A DNA stretch of 64,000 bases from Streptomyces antimycoticus (GCF_005405925.1 NZ_BJHV01000001.1:7750001-7814000), one strand, 5' to 3'. Shown: positions 1-9,169, counted from the stretch's first letter. The notes: generated by a model from the sequence alone, not told the origin. Program-made: numbers and translations.

Positions 1-372
1 AAGGAGGCGGCCCGCGCGGTCGGCGTACCGGTGGAGCGCACCAAGATCGGCCTCTATCTGGGCGTCGCGCTGGCCGCCTGGATCTCCGGCCAGCATCTGC
101 TGTTCAACTACGACGTCGTCCAGTCCGGCGAGGGCGTGGGCAATGAGCTGCTCTACATCATCGCCGCCGTCATCGGCGGCTGTCTGCTGACCGGTGGCTA
201 CGGCTCGGCGGTCGGCGCGGCCGTCGGCGCGTTCATCTTCGGCATGACCAACAAGGGCATCGTGTACGCGCAGTGGGGCGCCGACTGGTTCAAGTTCTTC
301 CTCGGGGCGATGCTGCTGCTCGCCACGCTGCTCAACTGGTGGGTCCGCAAGCGGGCGGAGGAGAGCAAATGA
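1..372 (+). CDS. Sugar ABC transporter permease, RbsC type (5' truncated by window edge)
   Basis: Only the last 123 codons are present; the frame is open from base 1 and the start lies outside the window. It is a membrane component of a carbohydrate importer. The visible part begins with an EAA-loop-like stretch (EAARAVGV), the contact site for the ATPase. Hydrophobic segments follow at about residues 17-36, 55-85 and 97-113, and the tail is positively charged. The IAAVIGG...GGYGS stretch is typical of RbsC/XylH/FrcB-type permeases. The stop overlaps the ATPase start by 4 bp (ATGA), so the two are co-translated. The sugar cannot be deduced. Confidence 0.9.
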   Translation, partial: KEAARAVGVPVERTKIGLYLGVALAAWISGQHLLFNYDVVQSGEGVGNELLYIIAAVIGGCLLTGGYGSAVGAAVGAFIFGMTNKGIVYAQWGADWFKFFLGAMLLLATLLNWWVRKRAEESK

Positions 373-1208
373 GTACGTCCCAGACATCTCGGGCATCCGG
401 GACGCCTCTGGTCGCGCTCAGCGACATCAGCAAGTACTACGGCAACGTCCAGGCGCTGGACGGCGTCTCGCTGGAGGTGCACGCCGGGGAGATCACCTGC
501 GTCCTCGGCGACAACGGCGCGGGCAAGTCCACCCTCATCAAGATCGTCGCGGGGCTGCACCAGCACGACGGCGGCAGCTTCACCATCGAGGGGGAGGAGA
601 CCCGGCTCGGCTCCCCGCGCGAGGCCCTCGACCGCGGCATCGCCACGGTCTACCAGGACCTCGCCGTGGTCCCGATGATGCCGGTGTGGCGGAACTTCTT
701 CCTCGGCTCCGAGATCCACAGGGGTCGCGGGCCGCTCCGGCGGCTGGACGTGGAGGCGATGCGCGCCACGACCCACCGTGAACTGCTGCGCATGGGCATC
801 GATCTGCGCGATGTGGACCAGCCCATCGGCACCCTCTCCGGCGGGCAGCGCCAGTGCGTCGCCATCGCCCGCGCCGTCCACTTCGGCGCGAAGGTGCTGA
901 TCCTGGACGAGCCGACGGCGGCGCTGGGCGTCAAGCAGTCCGGGGTCGTGCTCAAGTACGTCGCGGCCGCCCGGGACGCGGGCCTCGGCGTGGTCCTCAT
1001 CACCCACAACCCGCACCACGCCTATCTCGTCGGCGACCGCTTCGTGCTGCTCAAGCGCGGCGCCATGGCGGGCAGCCACGCCAAGGACGAGATCGCGCTG
1101 GAGGAGCTCACCCGGCAGATGGCGGGCGGCAGCGAGCTGGAACAGCTCAGCCATGAACTGGCCCGCACCCCCGCCCCGGATCTCTCGGAAGGGGTCGCCA
1201 AGGGCTGA
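369..1208 (+). CDS. Sugar ABC transporter ATP-binding protein, single ABC domain
   Basis: 279-residue cytoplasmic ATPase energising the sugar permease encoded just upstream. Walker A is GDNGAGKST (residues 47-55), the Q-loop lies near residue 95, the signature is LSGGQRQ (156-162), Walker B is VLILDEP (176-182), and a switch His follows in ITHN. There is one ABC domain, whereas RbsA/XylG carry two; this matches FrcA-like proteins. The start was chosen at ATG 369 because it overlaps the permease stop; an upstream in-frame extension would run through the permease. The ROK kinase and a small membrane protein follow on the same strand after a 226-bp gap. The sugar specificity is unknown. Confidence 0.93.
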   Translation: MSTSQTSRASGTPLVALSDISKYYGNVQALDGVSLEVHAGEITCVLGDNGAGKSTLIKIVAGLHQHDGGSFTIEGEETRLGSPREALDRGIATVYQDLAVVPMMPVWRNFFLGSEIHRGRGPLRRLDVEAMRATTHRELLRMGIDLRDVDQPIGTLSGGQRQCVAIARAVHFGAKVLILDEPTAALGVKQSGVVLKYVAAARDAGLGVVLITHNPHHAYLVGDRFVLLKRGAMAGSHAKDEIALEELTRQMAGGSELEQLSHELARTPAPDLSEGVAKG

Positions 1209-1434
1209 GCGGCCGGGCCGACGGCCGTGTCCCGGCCCCTTGGCGGGCCGCGCGCCGTAGGCTCGCCATGCGGCGTGAGGCGCGGGTGAGGCACAATCGC
1301 ACGGCGGGCCCCACCCGCCACGACCGACGCACCCGAGGCCGCGCGGCCTCCCGATACCCCCGCAGGGACGACGAACTCTTGCGAGCACGTACCCGCAGTG
1401 ACCGTACCCCCCACACCGGCGAGGGGGCCGGCCG

Positions 1435-2589
1435 ATGAGCATCTACCGCGAACGAGTGCACCGGGGCTCGGCCCGGGCCACCGTGTTGCGGACCGTCGGC
1501 ACCCGTGAGCGCCGCTCGCATCTCAGCGCGCCCCGGGTGCCCACGGTCGGCATCGACATCGGCGGCACCAAGGTGATGGCCGGAGTGGTCGACGCCGACG
1601 GCACCATCCTCGAGAAGCTGCGCACCGAGACCCCGGACAAGTCCAAGAGCCCCAAGGTCGTCGAGGACACCATCACCGAACTGGTGCTGGACCTCTCCGA
1701 CCGGCACGATGTGCACGCCGTGGGCATCGGCGCCGCGGGCTGGGTGGACGCCGACCGCAACCGGGTGCTCTTCGCCCCGCATCTGTCCTGGCGCAACGAA
1801 CCGCTGCGCGACCGGCTCGCGGAGCGGCTCGACGTCCCGGTCATGGTCGACAACGACGCCAACGCGGCGGCGTGGGCGGAGTGGCGGTTCGGCGCCGGAC
1901 GCGGCGAGGACCATCTCGTCATGATCACCCTCGGCACCGGGATCGGCGGCGCGATCCTGGAGGACGGCCAGGTCAAGCGCGGCAAGTACGGGGTCGCGGG
2001 GGAGTTCGGTCATATGCAGGTCGTCCCGGCCGGCCACCGCTGCCCCTGTGGCAACCGCGGCTGCTGGGAGCAGTACAGCTCCGGCAACGCCCTCGTCCGC
2101 GAGGCCCGCGAACTGGCCGCCGCCGAATCGCCGGTGGCGTACGGGATCACCGACCGGGTCGGCGGCAACATCCAGGAGATCACCGGGCCGCTGATCACCG
2201 AACTGGCCCGCCAGGGCGACGCCATGTGCGTCGAACTGCTCCAGGACATCGGCCAGTGGCTCGGCGTCGGCATCGCCAATCTCGCCGCCGCCCTCGACCC
2301 CTCCTGCTTCGTCATCGGCGGCGGCGTCAGCGCCGCCGACGATCTGCTGATCGGCCCCGCCCGGGACGCCTTCCGGCGCACCCTCACCGGCCGTGGGTAC
2401 CGGCCGGAGGCCCGGATCGTCAAGGCGCAGCTGGGCCCCGAGGCCGGAATGGTCGGCGCCGCCGACCTCGCCCGGCTGGTGGCCCGCCGCTTCCGCCGCG
2501 CCAACCGCCGCCGCGTCGAGCGGTACGAGCGCGCCGGGTCCTCCTCCCCGCTGCGGCTGGCACCGCGAGGTCAGGCAGGCCGCGAATGA
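1435..2589 (+). CDS. ROK-family sugar kinase (glucokinase-like)
   Basis: 384 residues. ROK proteins are ATP-dependent hexose kinases or sugar-responsive repressors. No helix-turn-helix is visible, so a kinase is favoured. The phosphate motif DIGGTK is at residues 41-46, an NDAN catalytic-Asp region is near 140-143, a glycine-rich GTGIGG segment is near 167-172, and the zinc-binding signature H193 plus CPCGNRGC (203-210) is intact. The 36-residue basic leader before the ROK fold is unusual; an alternative GTG start at 1537 would remove it, but the leader reads with normal codon bias. Sitting behind sugar ABC genes, it probably phosphorylates the imported sugar. The next gene overlaps by 4 bp. 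Confidence 0.88.
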   Translation: MSIYRERVHRGSARATVLRTVGTRERRSHLSAPRVPTVGIDIGGTKVMAGVVDADGTILEKLRTETPDKSKSPKVVEDTITELVLDLSDRHDVHAVGIGAAGWVDADRNRVLFAPHLSWRNEPLRDRLAERLDVPVMVDNDANAAAWAEWRFGAGRGEDHLVMITLGTGIGGAILEDGQVKRGKYGVAGEFGHMQVVPAGHRCPCGNRGCWEQYSSGNALVREARELAAAESPVAYGITDRVGGNIQEITGPLITELARQGDAMCVELLQDIGQWLGVGIANLAAALDPSCFVIGGGVSAADDLLIGPARDAFRRTLTGRGYRPEARIVKAQLGPEAGMVGAADLARLVARRFRRANRRRVERYERAGSSSPLRLAPRGQAGRE

Positions 2590-3215
2590 CCGCCGCCGAG
2601 CAGCGCCCCGGCGCCCCGATGCCTCCCGCCGCCGACGGCAGACACCCCGACGGGCCCACGTCCGGTGGCTCCACGCCCGGCGGGTCCACGTCCGGCGGCG
2701 GCCGTCCGTCCCGTCGCTGGCTCAAGGCCGTGATCGTCTTCCTGCTGATCGCGATCCCGGCGGGCTATCTGGTGATCTCCGCCATCCAGAGCCGCAACGG
2801 CGGTGAGGAGAAGGCGGAGGCGGCGTCGGCCAAGGGCCTCAGCGCCGGCTATCCGACCCGGGTGCAGCGGCGCATATACGACGTGCCGGTGCCGCCCCAC
2901 TCCAAGAAGGTCGCGTTCTACGAGACCAACTCCTGGAAGGTCAGCTCGCTGTACGTGCAGTTCGTCACGGACCGCGACGGACTCGACTCCTTCCTGCACC
3001 GGATCGGCGCCGGCCGCTCCGCCCTGGACAAGGGCAAGGTGACCATCACCGGCGACCAGGCGAAGAAGGTCGGCTGGCAGGTCGGGGAGGCTGGTCACGA
3101 CTGGGCGGGAATGGAGCTCAAGCAGAAGGATCCGCAACCCAAGTTGAGGATCACGGTCAAGTTCGACAATCCGGCGCATCCCAAGGTTTACGTGGTCTCC
3201 ACGGTCACTCCGTAG
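2586..3215 (+). CDS. Conserved hypothetical single-pass membrane protein
   Basis: 209 residues, starting inside the ROK kinase stop (ATGA overlap), so translationally coupled to it. The first 45 residues are Pro/Gly/Ser-rich and disordered, with three GGS-T/P repeats. One transmembrane segment lies at about residues 46-65 (VIVFLLIAIPAGYLVI). A roughly 140-residue domain outside the membrane follows, with no Cys and many basic residues. I do not recognise a catalytic motif. Coupling to a sugar kinase is the only functional hint. The upstream open frame from 1872 is a shadow of the kinase gene. Confidence 0.78.
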   Translation: MTAAEQRPGAPMPPAADGRHPDGPTSGGSTPGGSTSGGGRPSRRWLKAVIVFLLIAIPAGYLVISAIQSRNGGEEKAEAASAKGLSAGYPTRVQRRIYDVPVPPHSKKVAFYETNSWKVSSLYVQFVTDRDGLDSFLHRIGAGRSALDKGKVTITGDQAKKVGWQVGEAGHDWAGMELKQKDPQPKLRITVKFDNPAHPKVYVVSTVTP

Positions 3216-3280
3216 GTCCTTCACATCCTGGGTGCATCACGCCCGAAAACCCCGCCGCCTCTGTCGGATACCGTTTTCGG

Positions 3281-4567
3281 GTGAGCGAGACGAAGACACT
3301 TCAGTACCGGACCGACGGACCCGAGGACGGGCCCGTGCTCGTCCTCGGACCGTCGCTGGGCACCACCTGGCATATGTGGGACCGCCAGATACCCGAGCTG
3401 TCCCGCCACTGGCGCGTCCTCCGCTTCGACCTCCCCGGCCACGGCGGCGCGCCCGCCCATCCGGCCCCCTCCGTGGCCGAGCTCGCCGCCCGGCTGCTGG
3501 CCACCCTCGACCAGCTCGAGGTCGAGCGCTTCGGCTACGCGGGCTGCTCGATCGGCGGGGCCATCGGCGCCGAACTCGCGCTCCGACATCCCCAGAGAGT
3601 GGGCTCACTCGCTCTCGTCTCCGCCTCCCCGCGCTTCGGCACCGCCGACTCCTTCCGGCAGCGCGGCGTCGTGGTCCGCACCAACGGCCTCGACCCGATC
3701 GCCCGCGCCACTCCCGAGCGCTGGTTCACCCCCGCCTTCGCCGCCTCGCAGCCCGCCATCGTCGACTGGGCCGTCCAGATGGTCCGCACCACCGACCCCG
3801 GCTGCTACATCGCCGCCTGCGAGGCCCTCGCCGCCTTCGACATCCGCGCCGAGCTGAGCCGGATCGGCATCCCCACCCTCGTGGTGGTCGGCGCCGACGA
3901 CCAGGTCACCCCGGCCGCCGACGCCCGCGTCCTGGTCGCCGGCATCGCCGACGCCCGGCTCGCGCTCGTCCCCGGCGCCTCCCATCTCACCCCCGTCGAA
4001 CAGCCGATGGCCGTCACCGATCTGCTGGTGCGCCACTTCTCCAGCTCCTGGCAGTCCCCGGACCACCCGACCGGGATGACCGCGATCCCGGCGCCCCCGC
4101 TCAAGCCCGTGCTCTCGCCCATGCCGCCCGGCGCCGAGGTCGTCGAGTACGGCCACAACGTACCCGAGCCGCTGGTGGACGTCCGCTCCGACGCGTACGA
4201 CCAGGGCATCAAGGTGCGCCGCGAAGTGCTCGGCGACGCCCATGTGGACCGAGCGCAGTCCCTGACCGACGAGTTCACCGGCGACTTCCAGGACTTCATC
4301 ACCCGCTACGCCTGGGGCGAGGTGTGGACCCGGCCCGGAATCGACCGGCGCACCCGCAGCGTGGTCACCCTCACCGCCCTCGCCGCCCGCGGCCACCTCG
4401 ACGAACTCGCCTTCCACACCCGCGCCGCGCTGCGCAACGGGCTGACCCCCACCGAGATCAAGGAGGTGCTGCTGCACACCGGCGTCTACTGCGGGGTGCC
4501 GACCGCGAACTCCGCCTTCGCCGTGGCCCAGCGCATCATCCGCGAGGAGACGAGCCCGGAGGGCTAG
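3281..4567 (+). CDS. pcaL: 3-oxoadipate enol-lactonase / 4-carboxymuconolactone decarboxylase fusion (PcaL)
   Basis: 428 residues with a GTG start. It fuses two protocatechuate-pathway activities of the beta-ketoadipate route: 4-carboxymuconolactone decarboxylation (PcaC) and enol-lactone hydrolysis (PcaD). Residues 1-260 form an alpha/beta hydrolase with nucleophile Ser90 (GCSIGG), an Asp in VGADDQVTP and a His in PGASHLTP. Residues 300-425 match the carboxymuconolactone decarboxylase/AhpD-like fold (RTRSVVTL, HTRAALRNGLT, HTGVYCGVP). This fusion is usual in actinomycetes. No other pca gene is in the window, so it is either an orphan or a paralog with a different lactone substrate. Confidence 0.88.
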   Translation: MSETKTLQYRTDGPEDGPVLVLGPSLGTTWHMWDRQIPELSRHWRVLRFDLPGHGGAPAHPAPSVAELAARLLATLDQLEVERFGYAGCSIGGAIGAELALRHPQRVGSLALVSASPRFGTADSFRQRGVVVRTNGLDPIARATPERWFTPAFAASQPAIVDWAVQMVRTTDPGCYIAACEALAAFDIRAELSRIGIPTLVVVGADDQVTPAADARVLVAGIADARLALVPGASHLTPVEQPMAVTDLLVRHFSSSWQSPDHPTGMTAIPAPPLKPVLSPMPPGAEVVEYGHNVPEPLVDVRSDAYDQGIKVRREVLGDAHVDRAQSLTDEFTGDFQDFITRYAWGEVWTRPGIDRRTRSVVTLTALAARGHLDELAFHTRAALRNGLTPTEIKEVLLHTGVYCGVPTANSAFAVAQRIIREETSPEG

Positions 4568-4662
4568 CGCTCCGCTGGAAGTGCTGCGATGCGTCGTTGG
4601 CCATCGGCGGCGCCGCCGTGGCTGGTCGCGCCCCGCGGCGGAGCCGATATCGATACAGCCCC

Positions 4663-4679
4663 GCGCCCCTTCGGGGCGC
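4663..4679. repeat. Short GC hairpin, Streptomyces dispersed type
   Basis: GCGCCCC-TTC-GGGGCGC, a perfect 7-bp stem with a 3-nt loop in the 176-bp gap between pcaL and the MBL-fold gene. This kind of block recurs between Streptomyces genes (from memory, not checked). It may help end transcription of pcaL. Confidence 0.6.
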
Positions 4680-4743
4680 TGCCGAACCGTAGCGGACTTC
4701 CTCCGACTCGCTTAGTACGGCCAGGAGGGGTCCCGGTAGCACA

Positions 4744-5400
4744 ATGATCTCCATGAAGCTCACCAAGAAGGGCCATGCCTGCGTCCGGATCGAGAAGGAC
4801 GGGCAGGCGCTCGTCATCGACCCCGGGACCTTCAGCGAAGAGGACGCCGCGGTCGGCGCGGACGCGATCCTCGTCACCCACGAGCACTTCGACCACTTCA
4901 ACGAGGAGCGGCTGCGCACGGCGCTCGACGCCAACCCCGCCGCCCACATCTGGACGCTCGCCAGCGTCTCCGGCCAGATCTCGGCGGCGTTCCCCGGGCG
5001 AGTGCACACCGTCGGGGAGGGCGACACCTTCACCGCCGCCGGATTCGACATCGAGGTGCACGGCCAGCTGCACGCCGTCATCCATCCCGACATCCCGCAG
5101 ATCACCAATGTGGGCTATCTGGTGGACGGCACGCTCTTCCACCCCGGCGACGCGCTCACCGAGCCCGCCGGGCGGCGGGTGGACACCCTGATGCTGCCGG
5201 TGCACGCCCCCTGGAACAAGCTCGCCGAGGTCCTCGACTACCTCCGCGCGGTCGACCCGCGCCGGGCCGTCGACATCCACGACGCCCTGCTGTCCGACCT
5301 CGCGCACATGGTCTACGGCCGCATGCTCGGTCCCGACGGACCGGGCACGGGCGGCGCCGAGCACCTGCGGCTGACACCGGGCGAATCCCTCACCCTCTGA
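4744..5400 (+). CDS. MBL-fold metal-dependent hydrolase (UlaG/YycJ-like)
   Basis: 218 residues. The metallo-beta-lactamase fold is shown by THEHFDHF (HxHxDH) near residues 43-50, further His residues in HAVIHPD and FHPGDA, and a late HD pair (DIHDA). A compact single-domain enzyme of this size fits the L-ascorbate-6-phosphate lactonase-like subfamily. The substrate is not evident. ATG 4744 was chosen because AGGAGGGG lies about 13 nt upstream; ATG 4753 (MKLTKKG) is the alternative and matches where homologs usually begin. It appears to be a single-gene unit. Confidence 0.85.
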   Translation: MISMKLTKKGHACVRIEKDGQALVIDPGTFSEEDAAVGADAILVTHEHFDHFNEERLRTALDANPAAHIWTLASVSGQISAAFPGRVHTVGEGDTFTAAGFDIEVHGQLHAVIHPDIPQITNVGYLVDGTLFHPGDALTEPAGRRVDTLMLPVHAPWNKLAEVLDYLRAVDPRRAVDIHDALLSDLAHMVYGRMLGPDGPGTGGAEHLRLTPGESLTL

Positions 5401-5476
5401 GGGCCGGGGCCCGGCGGGGAGCGGCGCCCTGTGCGGGCCGGGCGGGCTGTCATAGCCGGGATGTAGGTTGTCCCCT

Positions 5477-6256
5477 ATGCGCATCGCGACCTGGAACGTC
5501 AATTCGATCACCGCCCGGCTGCCCCGGCTGCTCGCCTGGCTGGAGAGCAGCGGCACGGACGTCCTGTGCGTCCAGGAGACCAAGTGCGCCGAGTCCGCCT
5601 TTCCCTACGAGCCGCTGCGCGAGCTCGGCTACGAGGCCGCGGTCAACGCCACCGGGCGGTGGAACGGAGTGGCGCTGATCTCCAAGGCCGGTCTCACGGA
5701 CGTCACCGTGGGCCTCCCCGGCGGCCCGGACTACGACGGCGGCCAGGAGCCGCGGGCGATAGGCGCCACCTGCGGCCCGGTCCGCCTCTGGTCGGTCTAT
5801 GTGCCCAACGGCCGGGAGATCGGCCACCCCCACTACGACTACAAGCTCCGCTGGCTGGAGGCGCTGCGCACGACCGTCGCCGGGGACGCGGCCGGTGAGC
5901 GCCCCTTCGCGGTCCTCGGCGACTTCAATGTGGCGCCGACCGACGAGGACGTCTGGGACCGGTCCGCCTTCGACGGGCTGACCCATGTGACCGACCTGGA
6001 GCGCGAGGCCCTGGCGGCGCTGCGCGAGGCCGGGCTGTCGGACGTGGTGCCGCGGCCGCTGAAGTACGACCGCCCCTTCACCTACTGGGACTACCGGGAG
6101 CTGGGCTTCCCCAAGAACCGCGGTATGCGGATCGACCTGGTCTACGGCAACGAGGTGTTCGCCAAGGCGGTCGGCGACGCGTATGTGGACCGCGAGGAGC
6201 GCAAGGGCAAGGGCGCCTCCGACCACGCCCCGGTCGTCGTCGACCTGGAGGTGTGA
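5477..6256 (+). CDS. xth: Exodeoxyribonuclease III (AP endonuclease family)
   Basis: 259 residues. This Mg-dependent DNA 3'-5' exonuclease/AP endonuclease acts in base-excision repair. Family landmarks are present in order: N-terminal RIATWNVNS, VQETK with the metal-binding Glu, YVPNGRE, GDFNVAPTDEDVWD, and C-terminal SDHAPVVVDL with the catalytic Asp-His. Length is normal. ATG 5477 is preferred; a TTG at 5468 would add three residues. The 3' end runs directly into a minisatellite. Confidence 0.94.
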   Translation: MRIATWNVNSITARLPRLLAWLESSGTDVLCVQETKCAESAFPYEPLRELGYEAAVNATGRWNGVALISKAGLTDVTVGLPGGPDYDGGQEPRAIGATCGPVRLWSVYVPNGREIGHPHYDYKLRWLEALRTTVAGDAAGERPFAVLGDFNVAPTDEDVWDRSAFDGLTHVTDLEREALAALREAGLSDVVPRPLKYDRPFTYWDYRELGFPKNRGMRIDLVYGNEVFAKAVGDAYVDREERKGKGASDHAPVVVDLEV

Positions 6257-6299
6257 CCCGGGGGACGCGCTGTACGGGGAGCCCCCTGACGCGGGCGCC

Positions 6300-6512
6300 C
6301 CCCGAGGCGCCCCCTTACACGGGAGGCCCCCCGAGGCGTCCCCTTACACGGGAGGCCCCCCGAGGCGTCCCCTTGCGCGGGCGCCCCCGAGGCGTCCCCT
6401 TACACGGGAGGCCCCCGAGGCGTCCCCTTACACGGGAGGCCCCCCGAGGCGTCCCCTTGCGCGGGAGCCCCCCGAGGCGCCCGCTTATCCGGGAGCCCCC
6501 CGAGGCGCCCCC
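6300..6512. repeat. Minisatellite: eight copies of a 28-29 bp unit
   Basis: The block GAGGCG recurs at 6304, 6333, 6362, 6389, 6417, 6446, 6474 and 6502. Each copy is followed by CCCCTTACACGGGAG or a close variant and a run of C. The array fills the gap between the exonuclease stop and the stop codon of the convergent SGNH esterase gene. Copies differ at a few positions (TTACACG versus TTGCGCG), which suggests slippage plus divergence. Each unit can pair GGGAGGC with neighbouring GCCTCGG-type bases, so the array may act as a bidirectional terminator. Confidence 0.9.
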
Positions 6513-8348
6513 TTACCCCACCAGCTTCCGCAGGTCGATCGAGTCCGCCATCGCCCGCAACCCCGCGTCCCCCGGGTGCAGATGGTCCCCGCTGTCGTAG
6601 GCGGGCAGGATCCGCGCCGGATGCTCGGGGTCCCGCACCACCGCGTCGAAGTCCAGCACGGCGTCGAACACCCCGCCGCTGTCCCGGAGGAAGGCGTTGA
6701 CGGCCGAGCGCCGCGCGTCCGCGTCCGGCGTGCACAGCGACTCGCCCTCGCACGGGGCGATGGTCGCCCCGACCACCCGCAGCCCGCGCTCATGCATGCG
6801 CGCCGCGAGCGACCGCAGCCCCGCGATCAGCTCCTCGGCCGAGCTGCCCCAGCGCAGATCGTTGATGCCCTGGAAGACGACGACCGTACGGGCCCCGGTC
6901 TGGGCGAGCACATCGCGCTCCAGCCGGTGCTGTGCGCTGACCCCGCCGGTGTCCGTGGAGACGCCCTCGCCCGGATAGCGGTCGGCGACCACGCGGTTGG
7001 CGGAGATGCCCGCGTTGAGCACGCCGTACGCCGGGATCTCGGACTGCCCCCGCAGCCGGCGCGAGAGCACATCGGGCCAGCGGCGGTTGGCGTCATTGGT
7101 GGACTTGGTGCCGTCGGTGATCGAGTCGCCGAGCGCCACCACCGAACCCGGCCCGCCCCGCACATCGACCCCGGTCAGAAACGGCCAGGTGGTGAGGGTG
7201 CTGGTATAGGACTCGGCGCCCGGCTCACCGGTTCGGTCACCGCTGCCCGCCGCGCTCAGATACGACCGCTGGGTGGCCTGGCTGTGCACCGGCACCGCCG
7301 CGACCGGACCCGGCAGATGGATGCTCACCAGCAGATTGGCGTCCGCCGGAACCGGGAAGTCCACCGGATCGCTGAACGCCTGCGCGCCCGCGGGGACCGA
7401 CGTCCCCGGCCGCCCGCCGAAGGTCAGCGGCACCGGTACGCCCCGCGCCGCCGCGCCGCTCGCCTGGAGCGCGACCGTCGCATGGCCGATCTCCACGGGC
7501 GATGCGGCGAAGGTGTTCTCCATCCGGACCCGGGCCCTCGGCCCGCCCGCGCTGGTGTGCACCACCAGCCGCAGCGTCTGATCGGTCCACGGCCCGACCT
7601 TGGTGTACCCGGCGGTGCTCGCCGCCCAGCTCCCCGTCCAGCCGTCCGCGGGCTGCCGCAGCGACGCGGCGAAGACATGGAGGTCGGCGGACGGGCCCGG
7701 ATCCCTCGGCAGCACCACCGAGGCGACATCCCGGCCACGCTCCAGCGGCACCGTCACCGCGTACAGCCGGGCCGTCTCCTGCCGCTGCCCGGCGGCGGTG
7801 TTGAGATGAGGGAGCCCGACGGCCTTGGTGGCGGCGGGGCCCGCCCGCCAGTCCGGCGCGCTCAGCGTGTACGGACGGCTCGACCCGTCCCGGTAGCGCA
7901 CCGTGCCGACACCGCTCGCCCCGGCGCCGGGCCCGTCCGGTGAACTGCTCGCCACCAGGAAGGTCAGCGCCTCGCCCCGCCCGCGCAGCCGCACCGCCTG
8001 TCCGTCGGCGATCACGTTGTCGGGCCGTGCCCCCGCGCTCCTCGGCCAGGTCAGCCGCGCCGCGTCCAGGGCGATGTCACGCCCCGGGGTCCAGCCGGCG
8101 GCCCGCAGATCCTGTGCGGAGAGCGAGGAGCCCGCGCCGTCGAAGTCGGCGCCACCCGGCCGGGCGTCATCGCTGACCGCCCGGTTGTCGAAAAGCCGCT
8201 CCAGAGGGAGCGGCTTATGGGTCGGCCGGGTCGGCCGGGTCGCCTGGGTCGGCACACTGGCCGGTGCGGCGGAGGAAGGCGCGAGGAGTACGAGAGTGAC
8301 ACCTCCCGCGACGATCCCGGCGGCTGTCCAGGCTCTCGCGACGTGCAT
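6513..8348 (-). CDS. Secreted SGNH/GDSL-family hydrolase (esterase/lipase)
   Basis: 611 residues. An N-terminal signal peptide (AWTAAGIVAGGVTLVLLAPSS) predicts export. The C-terminal 230 residues hold the SGNH blocks: GDSITDG with the nucleophile Ser, an Asn in LNAGISANR, GINDLRW (block III Asn) and DHLHPGDAG (block V Asp-His). The preceding 350 residues look like a beta-rich accessory region as in Streptomyces SGNH esterases. ATG 8348 was chosen because GAGAGGGG sits just upstream; the frame is open 11 codons further. The gene is monocistronic and convergent with the exonuclease III gene. The substrate (lipid or acetylated polysaccharide) is unknown. Confidence 0.88.
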   Translation of the reverse strand: MHVARAWTAAGIVAGGVTLVLLAPSSAAPASVPTQATRPTRPTHKPLPLERLFDNRAVSDDARPGGADFDGAGSSLSAQDLRAAGWTPGRDIALDAARLTWPRSAGARPDNVIADGQAVRLRGRGEALTFLVASSSPDGPGAGASGVGTVRYRDGSSRPYTLSAPDWRAGPAATKAVGLPHLNTAAGQRQETARLYAVTVPLERGRDVASVVLPRDPGPSADLHVFAASLRQPADGWTGSWAASTAGYTKVGPWTDQTLRLVVHTSAGGPRARVRMENTFAASPVEIGHATVALQASGAAARGVPVPLTFGGRPGTSVPAGAQAFSDPVDFPVPADANLLVSIHLPGPVAAVPVHSQATQRSYLSAAGSGDRTGEPGAESYTSTLTTWPFLTGVDVRGGPGSVVALGDSITDGTKSTNDANRRWPDVLSRRLRGQSEIPAYGVLNAGISANRVVADRYPGEGVSTDTGGVSAQHRLERDVLAQTGARTVVVFQGINDLRWGSSAEELIAGLRSLAARMHERGLRVVGATIAPCEGESLCTPDADARRSAVNAFLRDSGGVFDAVLDFDAVVRDPEHPARILPAYDSGDHLHPGDAGLRAMADSIDLRKLVG

Positions 8349-8728
8349 AAGTGTCCCCTCTCGCAACCAACCTGACGGCATCTACGGTTTGGATTGCCTC
8401 CGGGGCGCCTATGCCTCCCCCAGCTACCGCTGGGAGGTGCCCCGCTGTCGACGGTCGACCGTGCTCAGCCCTTCGCGCGGCGGTAGCCGCATATCGATCG
8501 CAGTCTCAGGGCCTGCGCGCGCTCTCCCTTTCAACAGCACCGCACCCCTTTGGCGATTCGACAGGCGCGGGGAGAACGTAGAAAGACGGCTGGGTATCGT
8601 CAAGACAAGCAACGGGTCATGTCTCGCGCCGCGTCGCGCCGCGTTCGCGCCGCCCTCCCAGCATCGGGTCACAGCTCACACCGCGCGCCCAGTGGTGCGC
8701 CGGTGGCGCGGATGCCACGCTGAGTCGT
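8349..8728. other. Intergenic region between divergent genes
   Basis: 380 bp without a convincing gene. It must hold the promoters of the SGNH esterase (leftward) and the small conserved protein (rightward). It contains one copy of a dispersed hairpin repeat (8415-8443) and three closely spaced TCGCGCCGCG-like repeats near 8625-8655. I see no clear -10/-35 pair. Confidence 0.6.
8415..8443 (-). repeat. Dispersed 29-bp hairpin repeat, copy 1
   Basis: Core stem CCCAGC-TACC-GCTGGG inside a 29-bp block. The same 29 bp occur in inverted orientation at 52992-53020 (identical) and 48706-48734 (one mismatch). Here it lies in a divergent promoter region. Confidence 0.85.
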
Positions 8729-9169
8729 ATGAACATCTCCTTCTTGGGCAACTGGCGCAAGCGACGCGGCCCCGTCTCGGGCACGGCCCTGATGGGCGCC
8801 CAGGAGGAGGATCCCCAGGGCGTCGCCCAACTGCTCTCCGAATGCGAGCTGCTGCGCGCGCGGGCCGCGGCCGCGGGCATCGGACTTGATGACTCGACAG
8901 CCTCCCTGGAGGCGCTCGACCAGATGGCGCCGCGCTGGCGCGACGACCCGGACGAGCTCCCCTGGCTCGGTAACGACGCCGGTCTCTATCTCGGCACGGT
9001 CATCGTCCGCACTGTCCCCGGGGCCGTCTGGCAGGTGTGGCCCAACGGCCGGCCCGTCGTCCTGCTGGCCTCCGGCCGGGAGGTGGACGTCGTGGAGGCC
9101 GGTCAGCAGTGGGCCGCCGACGGCGCCCCCGAACTCTCCCGGCGCTACGCAGAGGTCGCCGAGGCGTAG
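8729..9169 (+). CDS. Conserved Streptomyces hypothetical protein (DUF6278-like)
   Basis: 146 residues, soluble, no signal peptide or membrane segment. An acidic helical N-terminal half contains SLEALDQMAPRWRDDPDELPWLGNDAGLYLGTV-type sequence, followed by a short beta-rich stretch (WQVWPNGRPVVLLASGREVDVV). It resembles a small family conserved in Streptomyces that I recall as DUF6278; its function is unknown. The start is the first ATG of a frame with good codon bias; the ribosome-binding site is weak. It is followed by a strong stem-loop. Confidence 0.75.
   Translation: MNISFLGNWRKRRGPVSGTALMGAQEEDPQGVAQLLSECELLRARAAAAGIGLDDSTASLEALDQMAPRWRDDPDELPWLGNDAGLYLGTVIVRTVPGAVWQVWPNGRPVVLLASGREVDVVEAGQQWAADGAPELSRRYAEVAEA

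Noticed and set aside
198..1442. Long minus-strand open frame of 414 codons opposite the sugar ABC genes
   Set aside because: Shadow frame in GC-rich DNA; the plus strand carries intact ABC motifs, and the antisense protein is Gly/Arg/Asp-rich without any fold pattern.
3232..4692. 486-codon plus-strand frame overlapping pcaL
   Set aside because: Arg/Pro-rich out-of-frame shadow of pcaL, which has both catalytic domains in its own frame.
6300..6512. Possible CRISPR array
   Set aside because: Units follow each other without unique spacers; it is a tandem repeat.
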